This document shows positions 32,360 to 44,484 of a stretch of DNA of 64,000 nt, piece by piece. Source of the DNA: Manihot esculenta. Taxonomy: Eukaryota; Streptophyta; Magnoliopsida; Malpighiales; Euphorbiaceae. A program made the position numbers and the translations under genes. Positions within the stretch are counted from its first letter, which is position 1; every line of letters starts with the position of its first letter. The notes under the pieces are model-generated. The model made no database searches. It had not been told where the DNA came from and worked only from the letters and a program-made list of their open reading frames with translations. The stretch covers positions 15,686,263 to 15,750,262 of the forward strand of contig NC_035169.2 in the NCBI RefSeq assembly GCF_001659605.2, in the 5' to 3' direction.

Positions 32360-34102
32360 TGATAGAGCATAATTTAGTCCATTTTATATTAATATTGTTA
32401 ATAAATATTTACATGATTTCTGCCTAATTTAGTGTTTTTAATATTATTTTGCAGAAAATAGTGTAAAAGGATAATTTGGAGAAAAACCCCTAAAACTGCC
32501 TTATTGGAGCAAAGAATGAGGAAAATATTTTGAAGCTGAAATATTGACGCAAATGGGCCTCGCACATATGGATCACTCGCCCAAATGGCCAAGGCATATG
32601 GACCAAGCAGCGGACAGCACATGGCCGCAAGTCCACCATTCCCTCCAGTGGACCGGTCCACGCACAATCAAGCCCAGCGCTCATCTCCCGTGGACCGCAC
32701 ATGCCAGCACTCACGGGCTTCAACTCCAGCACATGGGTCGCTCGCGTCATCAACTCCAAGCTCAAAACAACGCAACTCCCACACGTCTCTTCACGTGGCC
32801 CGATCATCCACACGCGGACCAATCCATCGTGGGCCACGCTTCACCACTTTCTCGCGCAAGACCAGCACATGGCCCGCCCACTCAAGCCAAGCTCGTGGAC
32901 CGCGCTTCTTCACATGGACAGTGGACCCCATCCATTCACGCCCATTCCCGCTTCGACGCCCACTTCGCCATTCCCTCCAGTGGATCAAGCCCGCACGTCC
33001 ACCTTGTACTCATGGACCGCGCTTCACCTAATCATGCGCATGTGGACAGCAACTCCAGATTAGGGCGCACATCTCTCACTATTTAAAGGACAATTCCAAT
33101 CTCTTCCAGCAGACTTGAATTCGGCAATTCCGCAGGAGCAAGGCAGAAGCTCTTCGGTTCCTTCTTCCTCTTTTATTTTCCTTTTATTATTTTGTTTTTA
33201 ATCAGTCAATGAGTGGTTGATTTCTTAATTCTAGTTGAGGATTGGTTGAAACTAAGGTTGTTTAATGGGTTGTGAGATCTGAACATAAATTATTGACTTT
33301 GGTTTTGTTCAATATTTATGCAATTGATGCTTTAATTATATGATTACTTTGTTGTTTTGATCAAATTGGCCACTTGATTTTAATTGCAAAGTTAATTAAT
33401 TGTTAGTTGGGATTATTTTTAGTCCGTAATTGCTGAAAATATTCTGACCTTAGAACACTTGGGATAAAATCCAAGAAAATTGTATGATCTAGCGTTATCT
33501 CCATACGTTTGGGTAGCTAGGATTGGATCTCTCTATTTCTTTATGCAATTGGCAATTGACAATTGTTTTGATGCCTATGGCCCAAGGACGTTCCTTGGCA
33601 ATTTGTTAATTAGTAATTAATTAGAGGACGTTCCCTAATTAATTTAATCATAAGGAGAGACATGGTGGTGCGAAGCGTCTTCCACCCCCATAACTAATCT
33701 ATTGAACCAATCAAGATAATTTAAGTTTCAATGATCAACCCAAACAATCAAAGTGGATCCATATCTTCAACTAGGCTTTTCTCATATTGATTTACTCTTT
33801 TATTTTAATTATTTGCTTTCTATTATTACTCTCATTATTAGTTACTACAATCAATCTCAAATCCCCCCATTTTACTTTTATTGCAATTTATTCTGTTTCC
33901 AGTTTATCTCATTTGATCCCACTTTCAGTCTTTTATCTCATCTTTAATTTATTATTGTTTCAGTTTATTCTCTTGGTCTTGTTAAGAAAAATAAATAGGT
34001 AATCAATTCTCTGTGGATTCGATCCTTCACCACTATCTGCAGTTGTAAAATTGTTGATAACCAAGAAGGTTATTTTTGACCGGCCTCGACAACCGCGAGT
34101 CA
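32360..34102 (+). mobile_element. NA 3' LTR
   Basis: 1743 bases, nearly identical to the 5' LTR. The 7-base difference is a tandem duplication (caattgg/caattga) near 33547. Confidence 0.95.
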
Positions 34103-34107
34103 CCCCA

Positions 34108-34941
34108 CCATTTTTCTTGAGTTTTAAGCTTGCATTGAAGATTTTGAACTTTTGAAACAAGTTTTGGAGCTTTGGGAACTCAGGAGCTCATTTTCGTGGA
34201 TCTCCAAGTTTGGGTCGTCTTCCTCTCGATCTTCAAGAGGTAAGGGCCGATCTTAAGCTCCTTATATGTTTTAAAGAAGTTTTATGAAGTTTTATGGGGT
34301 AGAAATGCATGTTTAAGTTAGTTGAGCTATGTTAGGTTTTATGGAATTTTTGAGCAATGTGGCATGTTTGAGTATGTTTGAAGTGTTGTAGTTGGGGTAT
34401 ATGCTTGTTTGAGGCCCCTAGGAGCTTGTATGCATGTTTTGGTTGAGTGGTATGCATGATTTGAGCTTGGGAGGCGAAATGTGCATAGGAAAGCTGGTTT
34501 CTGCCATTCTGGGAGAAACCAGGTTCGGCCGTCGAAGGGACTTTCGGCCGCCGAACCCCCTTGTGGAGGCAGGCCTTTCGGCTGCCGAAGTTGCCCCCGA
34601 AAAGAGACTTTCGTCTCTGTCTGGGACTTTCGGCCGCCGAAGGTGCCGCCGAACATGCATGAGTTTCGTCTCTGTCTAGGAGTTTCGGCCGCCGAAGGTG
34701 CCGCCGAACCTGCCTGACTTTCGGCTCTGGAGGGACTTTCGGCCGCCGAACCTGCCGCCGAAAGTGCCCTGTCCAGCCATTTCTTGCATGTTGTTATGTG
34801 ATTGTTTCATGATGTTTTAGGGGCTTTTTGGGGAGTATATTAGAGTCATGTTTATGTATGTTTGGTCCCTCATTGGAGTCCACCTGTGTAGGTTCGGACC
34901 CGAGGAACCGAGGACCCCAGCAGTGAGCCAGCTGCTACAGA
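34108..34941 (+). mobile_element. G4 5' LTR, second segment
   Basis: Continues the LTR after the NA target duplication. It contains a GGTAAGG donor-like site (34240), ttcggccgccgaa clusters (34524-34765) and a 19-base segment (about 34665-34683) absent from the 3' LTR. It ends in ACAGA, duplicated by G3. Confidence 0.93.
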
Positions 34942-37112
34942 TGTAATACCCGGCTAGAGTCCGGTACCGGAATTCCTGTTGTCTGGTGGAATCCGGGGTG
35001 CTGAGATTGATTTTAGTTTTTTTACGTGTTATGATGTGAGTTTGAAGGTGTAAGTGATATCGTTTTGAGTTGAAATGAACTAAGGCAAAAGAGCCAAGTT
35101 CGGCCGCCGAAGGTAAAGTTCGGCCGCCGAAAGTGCTCCATGTTCGGCTTTCAAGTTTGGCCCCCGAACGTTGCATGGTCTTGCATGTGATTGGGCAGCC
35201 GACGATGAGTTGGCCAGCCAGCTGAGTCATGGCTTTTGACAGATGTTGGCCTCAGATTCTTGCCATGAATTAGCCACGTCTTCTATGACTCATCTGCAAG
35301 TGTTTTGAGCAGCTCATGCAGGAGTTTGCTCATTTACCAAGTTTTGAAGGGTTTGAAGCAAAAAATGAGTTTTGGAGAGTTGTGAGGGTGAAGGAGAGTT
35401 GGTCCGTTTTCCTTAGGTCAGAGTGTTCAGCTTCTTGTTACAGGAGGTAAGTAATGCTCTTGAACCTGTTTATGAGTTTTCTGAAGATTTTATGGAAGTT
35501 AAGGGAGAGAGATGCATGTTTACATGAGAAGTAGTGGTTTTGATGATTTATGCATGTATATATGGTTATGTGTTATGTTTGTTTTGTTGTTTGGGGTTAT
35601 TAGCTAGTCTTGGACCCCTGTGATCATATACATGAGTATATGTATGTTGAGGAGGTGAAGTTTGCATGGTTTGAGAAGTTGAAGGAAAGAAGGAGATGGT
35701 TTGCCGTTGAAACTGAGTTCTGGATGAACTCAGGTTCGGCAGCCGAAAGTTCATTCGGCCGCCGAACCTCCTGCATGGTGACTTGGTTGCCACAGCTTGC
35801 CCCCGAGTGTTTTTGCATGTTCGGCTCTGTTTGGGGGATTCGGCCGCCGAAGGTGCCGCCGAAGGTGCTTGAGTTTCGTCTCTGGAGAGGACATTCGGCC
35901 GCCGAACCTGCCGCCGAAAGTGTTCTGTCCAGCTTTTCTTTTGCATGTTTTGCATGAGTTTTAGAGTAAGATTAAGGGGTTTCTTGGGTAGTTTAAGAGA
36001 GGTATTCTTAAGATAGTTTGGTCCCTCATTTGAGTCTTTTTGTGTTACAGACCAGAGGAACCAGAGAGAGCAGCAGTGAGTACTGCTCCAGAGTTTACTG
36101 AACCTGCAGAGTCAGTCCAGAGCCAGAGGTGAGTGGAACTAAACTTAATGTTTTTAATGAAACAATGGAATGTTTTAGCATATCTCATGCATCATGATTA
36201 TGCAAATAGGTTGCCTGCATTAGTATTCACGAATATGTTGCATTGCATCGTTATTTTGTGATGTGAGTGAATGCTGAATGATCCAATAGTCTCAGACAGG
36301 AAGTCCAGGAGCCTTTGACTACGCCCTGGCAGGTATAGTGAAGTCCAGGAGCCTTTGACTACGCCCTGGCAAGTATAGCAAAGACCAGGAGCCTTTGACT
36401 ACGCCCTGGCAGGTATATAGTAAAGTCCAGGAGCCTTTGACTACGCCCTGGCAATGGTAAGTAAAATGGTGTTATATACACATATACATATATGACAGGA
36501 AGTCCAGGAGCCTTTGACTACGCCCTGGCACAGAGTTACTGGGACTATGTGGTGACAGGTTTACTCTTGATGTGAAATGTTTGTGTTATGACGCATTCCA
36601 TGAGATCATATTTTACTGAGATGTTTTACTGTTCTACTCACTGGGCTATAGAGCTCATCCCACTCCCTTAACCCCAGTTTTGCAGGTTCAGTGTACAGTG
36701 TACAGGGACAGTCCAGCAGAGTACAGGAAGAGTAAAGAGATCTGTAATAGCTTAGAGTGGACATGTAATAGTAAAGAGATGTAATAGTTGTTGCTTGACC
36801 TAGTGATGTATGTTTTGTACATGATCTGTATATGTATATATGTTTTCCTGTATGTGAAAACCAGGCTTAACAGGAATGAGTTAACCCATCTAGAGCAAGC
36901 TCTAGTCAGGGATACAGAGTACAGAGTACAGAGATAGTGCATGCACAGGTTAAGCCTTGGTTCAGAAAAGAGTTTTATTTTCACAGAAAATGTATGATCA
37001 TGTATGAGGTTTACAGGTACACAGAGAGTATAGCAGGCTTGCTACGGGTTCTGGCGGCCTTAAGCCGACCTGAATCCTAGCGCCGGTGACGGTCCATTTT
37101 GGGGTCGTTACA
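34942..37112 (+). mobile_element. G3 5' LTR
   Basis: From TGTAATACCCGG to GGGTCGTTACA. It carries ttcggccgccgaa clusters (35098-35165, 35735-35920), a GGTAAGT donor-like site (35447) and five hairpin units (36301-36530). At the place where G4 and the left Tekay LTR have TATAAAA it reads ggccagccagctgagtcatgg, so no TATA box is evident. Confidence 0.95.
36301..36530 (+). repeat. Five hairpin-forming units in the G3 LTR
   Basis: Each unit is aag(t/a)CCAGGagcctttgactacgcCCTGGca, spaced by short variable sequence. The ends pair as CCAGG/CCTGG. The same array is in the 3' LTR at about 43667-43900. Confidence 0.85.
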
Positions 37113-37115
37113 GAT

Positions 37116-37128
37116 TGGTATCAGAGCC
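37116..37128 (+). promoter_or_regulatory. G3 primer binding site, initiator tRNA-Met
   Basis: TGGTATCAGAGCC, three bases after the LTR, matches the 3' end of plant initiator tRNA-Met, the usual primer of Tekay elements. Confidence 0.9.
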
Positions 37129-37333
37129 CTAGGTTCACATGATCGGACCTATAGAGACAGTGTTGGGCTCAGAGAGATTAGAGTTGGGCAAGCACAATAG
37201 GAAATCATGTCCATTAGGATAGGGTCTTGAGTCCTATCTGCTATGATATGCCATGAGTGTTGTATGTGTATGATTGCTATGTGATGTTTATGTGCTAAAG
37301 TGGTATGTTATATGTTGTGTTTCCAGAGTAAAG

Positions 37334-39499
37334 ATGCGAGGAACTCGTCGATCAGCTCGATTGACTGGAGTCCCACCAGAGAATGAGAGACCAGCTGCTC
37401 GTCCTCCTGCATTGCCAAGAGCAAGGTCTCAGAGATCTAGCAGGGAAGGTACGTCAATAGACCCTAGAAGGTCTGTCGACGAGAGCAGAAGAGGAACAGC
37501 TAGAGGAGGAAGATCAGAGGAAAGGAGGGAAGCTATGGAGATTGATCAGTCTAGAGATGACAGCATGGGTATAGGCAGTTTTGAGGAAGGTATGGGAGAG
37601 TCGCAGGGAGGTGCTCAGACCTCAGGTTTTGCCTATCCAGAGTATCCGATGGGAGGTATGTCGGAGTACTCGAGTTTTGTGCCATATCCTCCTTATATGC
37701 CTTATATGCCTTATCCTTACTATCCACCATATCCTATGTATCCCTCTTCCCCTACTCATCCAAGTGCAGCACACTTAGAGCCAAATGAACCAGTACTACC
37801 ACCAGAACCAGTAGCCCCTGTTGTTGACAGACATGAACCTAGCTCATCTGGAGGTAAAGTCCAAATGACGGAGTACTTGAAATTGGATGCTCCTAAATAC
37901 AACACGGGAGATGATCCATTTGATTACCTCAGAGCAGTTAGGATGATAACCAGTGAATTGGGAGCAGATGATAGGAGAGCCATTGAGATGGCAGGTTTCA
38001 CAATAAAATGCAAGAAAGCCAGAGAATGGTTTAAGAATTATGTGGAGCCTAGAATGGACAGCATGTCATGGGGAGAGTTCGCCAATGAGTTTGCAGGGTG
38101 GGCTTTTCCTGACAGTTCGAGGGAGATGAAAGTAATTGACTTTGAACAGTTGAGACAAACAGATGAGATGAGTGTTGATGAATTCACAGATAAGTTCCTG
38201 GATCTGCTGCAGTACGTGGGTCAAGCCTATGATACTGATCAGAAGAAAGCAAGGAGATATACTATGAGACTGCATCCCAGGTATGCTTCCTTGATTCTTC
38301 CAGCAGAAAAGGAGAGTTTCCATACTATAGTAGACGCAGCCAGGAAAATGGAAGCTAGTGCCAATATTCAGAAACAGTCAAAGGCACAGGCTTCGGGTTC
38401 TAAAGCCCCCACACCAAGCAGTAAAAGATGGGATAGAGCAAAAGGAACAAAGAGTAAGTTCTGGAGTAAAGTCAAGTTAGGTCTGGGAATAGGTAGTGGC
38501 TCAAGCTCTGGCACAGCTCCAGTCTGCAGACGATGCGGAAAACCACATGGAGGAGTTTGTCGGTTGGGATCTACAGCTTGTTTTCGATGTGGACAGGAAG
38601 GGCATATTGCTCGGGATTGTCCGCAGATGACTTTTGCACCATCCCAGCAGATGAGTTCAGGCAGTGTGGTACAGCCAGTTGTACGGCCAGCAGCTCCAGT
38701 CATGCCTCAGACTAGTGGCAGAGGTAGAGGGAGAGGGGTAGCCTCTACTTCAGCAGCAGGTTCCCGAGGTGGAAATCCGGTAGCCCCAGCACGGATTTTC
38801 ACAGTGACACAGGAGGAGGCTAACACATCGAACACAGTGGTGTCAGGTAATCTCATCATTGGGTGTTCAGATGTGTATGCTTTGATGGACCCCGGTGCTT
38901 CTCATTCCTTTATTGCTTCGAGAGCCATAGAGCGATTGGGTTTGATCAGTTCTGAGTTAGAGTATCCTCTCTGGGTCAGTGGACCTAGATGTGACCCATC
39001 AGTGGCAGTGTCAGTCTGTCGTTTCAGTCCAGTGTTTATAGAGGGTAGATGCCTTCCAGCTGACCTTGTGGTTCTAGACTTGACAGATTTTGATGTCATT
39101 CTAGGGATGGATTGGTTATCTACATATAGTGCTACGTTGGACTGTCGAGAGAAACTAGTGAGTCTCAGAGACCAGGATGGGTCAGAGTGTGTCTTCAGAG
39201 GAGACAGGAGAGGTACACCCAGAGGTATGATTTCAGCCCTTCAGGCTCGTCGTTTGCTTAGGAGGGGTTGTCAGGGGTTTCTAGCTCATGTGAAAGAGCT
39301 AGACAGTCAGGTGAGGGAACCAGCCACAGTACCAGTAGTCCGAGAGTTTCTTGATGTGTTCCCAGACGATTTGCCAGGACTACCACCTGATAGGGAGATA
39401 GGGTTTGAAATTGAATTACTGCCAGGTACTAGACCTATCTCTATTCCTCCCTACAGGATGGCGCCAGCTGAGTTAACAGAGTTGAAAGAACAGTTGTAG
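37334..39499 (+). pseudogene. G3 gag and protease (premature stop before RT)
   Basis: I start at the ATG of MRGTRRSARL (37334) because G4 has the same start at 45786; the frame is open further upstream but without conservation. An N-terminal basic and Tyr/Pro-rich region (YPPYMPYMPYPYYPP) precedes the gag core (YLKLDAPKYNTGDDPFDYLR, 37875 onward). Two zinc knuckles follow: CRRCGKPHGGVC at about 38525 and [14 protein letters not shown] at about 38578. The aspartic protease motif DPGASHSF is at about 38888, with Pro where Ser or Thr is usual; G4 has the same. The frame ends at 39497-39499 in TAG where G4 has CAG (Gln), so readthrough or a wild-type copy would be needed to reach reverse transcriptase. 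Confidence 0.92.
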
Positions 39500-41374
39500 G
39501 ACTTGGTAGATAAGGGTTTCATCCGCCCTAGTACCTCACCTTGGGGTGCTCCAGTGCTCTTTGTCAGAAAGAAGGATGGATCCCTTAGACTTTGTATCGA
39601 CTACAGACAGTTGAACAAGGTCACTATCAAGAATAGGTATCCCTTACCTCGGATTGATGATCTATTTGACCAGCTAGCTGGAGCAGGTTGTTTCTCGAAA
39701 ATAGATCTGAGATCTGGGTATCATCAGTTGAGAGTCAGAGAGGCAGATGTGCCTAAGACAGCTTTCCGGACCAGATATGGGCATTATGAGTTCTTAGTGA
39801 TGCCGTTCGGGTTGACTAACGCCCCTGCAGCATTTATGGATCTCATGAACAGGGTATTCGGTGAGTTTCTGGATCACTTTGTGATTGTGTTTATTGATGA
39901 CATTTTAGTGTATTCCAGAAATGCAGAGGAACATGCCCATCATCTACGGATAGTTTTGCAGACCCTAAGAGAGCATGGTTTATATGCCAAGTTCTCGAAA
40001 TGTGAGTTTTGGTTACGGAGCATTGCCTTCTTGGGACATGTGGTATCAGCAGAGGGTATTGAGGTAGACCCCAAGAAGATAGAGGCTGTAGTTAACTGGC
40101 CCAGACCCACGACAGTGACTGAGATTAAAAGCTTTCTGGGACTAGCAGGTTACTACAGGAGGTTCGTTCAGAACTTCTCAAAGATAGCCGCTCCTATGAC
40201 CAAATTGACTCAGAAGAACCAGAAGTTTATCTGGTCAGACCAGTGTGAAGAGAGCTTTGAGGAGCTCAAGAGAAGATTGACAACAGCACCAGTGTTAGCT
40301 CTGCCTGTCAGTAATGAAGAGTTCACAGTGTTCTGTGATGCATCTCGAGTGGGCTTGCGTTGTGTATTGATGCAGAGTGATAGAGTAATAGCTTATGCTT
40401 CTAGACAGTTGAAGAAGCACGAGTTAAATTACCCTACCCATGACCTAGAGATGGCAGCAGTTTTCTTTGCACTTAAGATGTGGCGGCATTACCTCTACGG
40501 GGTTAAATGCGAGATCTTCACCGATCACAAGAGTTTACAGTACATCTTAAGTCAAAGAGAGCTAAATTTGCGGCAGAGAAGATGGGTCGAATTGCTCAGT
40601 GATTATGATTGTACAATCCAGTATCATCAGAGCAAGGCGAATGTTGTCGCAGACGCCCTAAGCCGGAAGTCACTAGGCAGTTTATCCCATATAGCAGCAG
40701 AGCGGAGACCAGTTGTGATGGAGCTTTATAAGCTCTTTGACGAGGGATTACAGCTAGAGTTGTCTGGTACAGGTGCGTTGATAGCACAGATGAGAGTGAC
40801 ACCTGTGTTTCTGGAGCAGATAGCGCAGAGACAGCATGAGGACCCTGAGTTGATGAAAATTGCCAGGACTGTTCAGTCAGGCAATAGTGTAGAGTTCAGA
40901 TTTGACAGCAAAGGGATCCTTCGCTATGGAAGTCGACTTTGTGTACCAGATAGGGGCAGTGTGAAGGAAGACATTATGAGGGAAGCTCATAATGCGAGAT
41001 ATAGTGTTCACCCAGGAACCACCAAGATGTATCAGGATCTGAAAAGGGTCTATTGGTGGCCAGCCATGAAGAAAGAAGTGGCGCAGTTCGTGACAGCCTG
41101 TGAGGTTTGTCAGAGGATGAAATTAGAGCATCAGAAACCAGCCGGAATGCTTAACCCATTACCGATTCCAGAGTGGAAATGGGAGAACATAGCCATGGAT
41201 TTTGTAGTGGGTTTACCAGTAGCGTCCAACAGGATAGACTCGATATGGGTGATTGTGGACAGACTCACGAAATCTGCTCATTTTCTTCCAGTACGGAGTA
41301 ACTATTCTGTGGATAAGTTGGCACAGGTCTATCTGGATGAGATAGTGAGATTACATGAGTTCCAGTGTCTATAG
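39500..41374 (+). pseudogene. G3 reverse transcriptase, RNase H and start of integrase
   Basis: In the same frame as gag-protease after the TAG. Reverse transcriptase has [20 protein letters not shown], the [12 protein letters not shown] segment and the catalytic FIDD (about 39890-39901). RNase H has [17 protein letters not shown], where Arg replaces the Gly seen in G4, then [11 protein letters not shown]. Integrase begins with [11 protein letters not shown] and the CEVCQ zinc region (about 41099) and the first catalytic Asp (AMDFVVGL, about 41198). A one-base deletion near 41360, compared with G4, shifts the frame just before the second Asp, and the ORF ends at 41374. Confidence 0.92.
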
Positions 41375-42231
41375 TGTCAGACAGAGGACCTCAGTTTACT
41401 TCCCGCTTTTGGCGGAGTCTGCAAAGTGCGATGGGCACGAGATTAGATTTTAGTACTGCTTTCCACCCACAGACTGATGGACAGTCAGAAAGGACCATCC
41501 AGACCATAGAGGATATGCTTCGACTATGTGTGTTAGACTTTGGCGGTTCTTGGAGGCAGCATCTACCTTTGGTGGAGTTTGCCTACAATAACAGCCATCA
41601 TGCGAGCATCGGGATGGCTCCTTATGAAGCTTTGTATGGGAGGAAATGCAGATCCCCTGTTTGCTGGGAAGAGGTAGGAGAGAAGGCTCTTGCAGGGCCA
41701 GAGTTAGTTGACATTACCAGTAGAATGGTGCCCATGATCAGAGAGAGAATCAGAACAGCTCAGAGTAGACAGAAAAGTTATGCAGACGTTCGCAGAAAGC
41801 AGTTAGAGTTTCAAGAGGGTAATTGGGTATTGCTGAAAGTGTCTCCAATGAAAGGAGTGGTTCGGTTTGGAAAGAAGGGTAAATTAGCTCCACGGTACAT
41901 TGGACCCTTTGAGGTGTTGCAGAGGATCGGAAATGTGTCGTATAAGCTGGATTTACCTGCTTCTATGGAGAGAATTCACCCGGTATTTCATGTTTCTATG
42001 CTACGACAGTTTGTGTCAGATCCGAATCAGGTTCTGAATGAGCCTGAGGTGGAGATTCATACGGATCTCACCTATATAGAGCAGCCAGTGCGGATTCTGG
42101 ACACGCAGATCAGACAGCTAAGGAACAAGGAGATTCCGATGGTGAAAGTTCTATGGAACCACCATAATCTAGAAGAGTGCACCTGGGAGACGCGGGAGTC
42201 TATGCTCCAGCAGTATCCACATCTGTTTTGA
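41365..42231 (+). pseudogene. G3 integrase C-terminal part and chromodomain
   Basis: It continues integrase in the new frame: second Asp ([12 protein letters not shown], about 41377), catalytic Glu in DGQSERT (about 41487), and the [11 protein letters not shown] segment. The last 50 residues form a chromodomain (about 42076-42228, ending [16 protein letters not shown]). The ATG at 41365 is only the first in frame, not a real start. A polypurine tract (aaggggggagaa) and the 3' LTR follow. Confidence 0.92.
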
Positions 42232-42308
42232 GGTTAGTTTCCTCCTTGTGTTTTGTTTTTGTGTATTTTAGGAACATCCGAGGATGAATGTTCTTAAGGG
42301 GGGGAGAA

Positions 42309-44479
42309 TGTAATACCCGGCTAGAGTCCGGCACCGGAATTCCTGTTGTCTGGTGGAATCCGGGGTGCTGAGATTGATTTTAGTTTTTTTACGTGTTATG
42401 ATGTGAGTTTGAAGGTGTAAGTGATATCGTTTTGAGTTGAAATGAACTAAGGCAGAAGAGTCAAGTTCGGCCGCCGAAGGTAAAGTTCGGCCGCCGAAAG
42501 TGCTCCATGTTCGGCTTTCAAGTTTGGCCCCCGAACGTTGCATGGCCTTGCATGTGATTGGGCAGCCGACGATGAGTTGGCTAGCCAGCTGAGTCATGGC
42601 TTTTGACAGATGGTTGCCTCAGATTCTTGCCATGAATTAGCCACGTCTTCTATGACTCATCTGCAAGTGTTTTGAGCAACTCATGCAGGAGTTTGCTCAT
42701 TTACCAAGTTTTGAAGGGTTTGAAGCAAAAAATGAGTTTTGGAGAGTTGTGAGGGTGAAGGAGAGTTGGTCCGTTTTCCTTAGGTCAGAGTGTTCAGCTT
42801 CTTGTTACAGGAGGTAAGTAATGCTCTTGAACCTGTTTATGAGTTTTCTGAAGGTTTTATGGAAGTTAAGGGAGAGAGATGCATGTTTACATGAGAAGTA
42901 GTGGTTTTGATGATTTATGCATGTATATATGGTTATGTGTTATGTTTGTTTTGTTGTTTGGGGTTATTAGCTAGTCTTGGACCCCTGTGATCATATACAT
43001 GAGTATATGTATGTTGAGGAGGTGAAGTTTGCATGGTTTGAGAAGTTGAAGGAAAGAAGGAGATGGTTTGCCGTTGAAACTGAGTTCTGGATGAACTCAG
43101 GTTCGGCAGCCAAAAGTTCATTCGGCCGCCGAACCTCCTGCATGGTGACTTGGTTGCCACAGCTTGCCCCCGAGTGTTTTTGCATGTTCAGCTCTGTTTG
43201 GGGGATTCGGCCGCCGAAGGTGCCGCCGAAGGTGCTTGAGTTTCGTCTCTGGAGAGGACATTCGGCCGCCGAACCTGCCGCCGAAAGTGTTCTGTCCAGC
43301 TTTTCTTTTGCATGTTTTGCATGAGTTTTAGAGTAAGATTAAGGGGTTTCTTGGGTAGTTTAAGAGAGGTATTCTTAAGATAGTTTGGTCCCTCATTTGA
43401 GTCTTTTTGTGTTACAGACCAGAGGAACCAGAGAGAGCAGCAGTGAGTACTGCTCCAGAGTTTACTGAACCTGCAGAGTCAGTCCAGAGCCAGAGGTGAG
43501 TGGAACTAAACTTAATGTTTTTAATGAAACAATGGAATGTTTTAGCATATCTCATGCATCATGATTATGCAAATAGGTTGCCTGCATTAGTATTCACGAA
43601 TATGTTGCATTGCATCGTTATTTTGTGATGTGAGTGAATGCTGAATGATCCAATAGTCTCAGACAGGAAGTCCAGGAGCCTTTGACTACGCCCTGGCAGG
43701 TATAGTGAAGTCCAGGAGCCTTTGACTACGCCCTGGCAAGTATAGCAAAGACCAGGAGCCTTTGACTACGCCCTGGCAGGTATATAGTAAAGTCCAGGAG
43801 CCTTTGACTACGCCCTGGCAATGGTAAGTAAAATGGTGTTATATACACATATACATATATGACAGGAAGTCCAGGAGCCTTTGACTACGCCCTGGCACAG
43901 AGTTACTGGGACTATGTGGTGACAGGTTTACTCTTGATGTGAAATGTTTGTGTGATGACGCATTCCATGAGATCATATTTTACTGAGATGTTTTACTGTT
44001 CTACTCACTGGGCTATAGAGCTCATCCCACTCCCTTAACCCCAGTTTTGCAGGTTCAGTGTACAGTGTACAGGGACAGTCCAGCAGAGTACAGGAAGAGT
44101 AAAGAGATCTGTAATAGCTTAGAGTGGACATGTAATAGTAAAGAGATGTAATAGTTGTTGCTTGACCTAGTGATGTATGTTTTGTACATGATCTGTATAT
44201 GTATATATGTTTTCCTGTATGTGAAAACCAGGCTTAACAGGAATGAGTTAACCCATCTAGAGCAAGCTCTAGTCAGGGATACAGAGTACAGAGTATAGAG
44301 ATAGTGCATGCACAGGTTAAGCCTTGGTTCAGAAAAGAGTTTTATTTTCACAGAAAATGTATGATCATGTATGAGGTTTACAGGTACACAGAGAGTATAG
44401 CAGGCTTGCTACGGGTTCTGGCGGCCTTAAGCCGACCTGAATCCTAGCGCCGGTGACGGTCCATTTTGGGGTCGTTACA
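42309..44479 (+). mobile_element. G3 3' LTR
   Basis: 2171 bases, preceded by the polypurine tract at about 42298-42308 and followed by ACAGA. It matches the 5' LTR apart from about 12-14 substitutions. Confidence 0.95.
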
Positions 44480-44484
44480 ACAGA

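Larger units (their letters stand above)
28150..34102 (+). mobile_element. NA: young non-autonomous Athila-related LTR element (5953 bp)
   Basis: A complete element: 5' LTR 28150-29885, tRNA-Asp primer site, one ORF, 1.1 kb of non-coding tail, polypurine tract, 3' LTR 32360-34102. The target duplication CCCCA is at 28145-28149 and 34103-34107; the uninterrupted site is visible in the G4 3' LTR near 51337. The LTRs differ by about three substitutions and one 7-base tandem length change, so insertion is very recent. There is no protease, reverse transcriptase or integrase, so it must be mobilised in trans, presumably by an Athila-type partner. Confidence 0.93.
34942..44479 (+). mobile_element. 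G3: complete Tekay-type gypsy element (9538 bp)
   Basis: 5' LTR 34942-37112, initiator-Met primer site, gag-pol, polypurine tract, 3' LTR 42309-44479, target duplication ACAGA (34937-34941 and 44480-44484). Both LTRs are 2171 bases and differ at about 12-14 positions by eye. Coding capacity is complete in domains but broken by one nonsense codon and one frameshift. It lies inside the 5' LTR of G4. Confidence 0.95.

Noticed and set aside
36688..36984. 98-residue minus-strand ORF in the G3 LTR (copy at 44055-44351)
   Set aside because: It lies wholly in LTR sequence, repeated only because the LTR is repeated.
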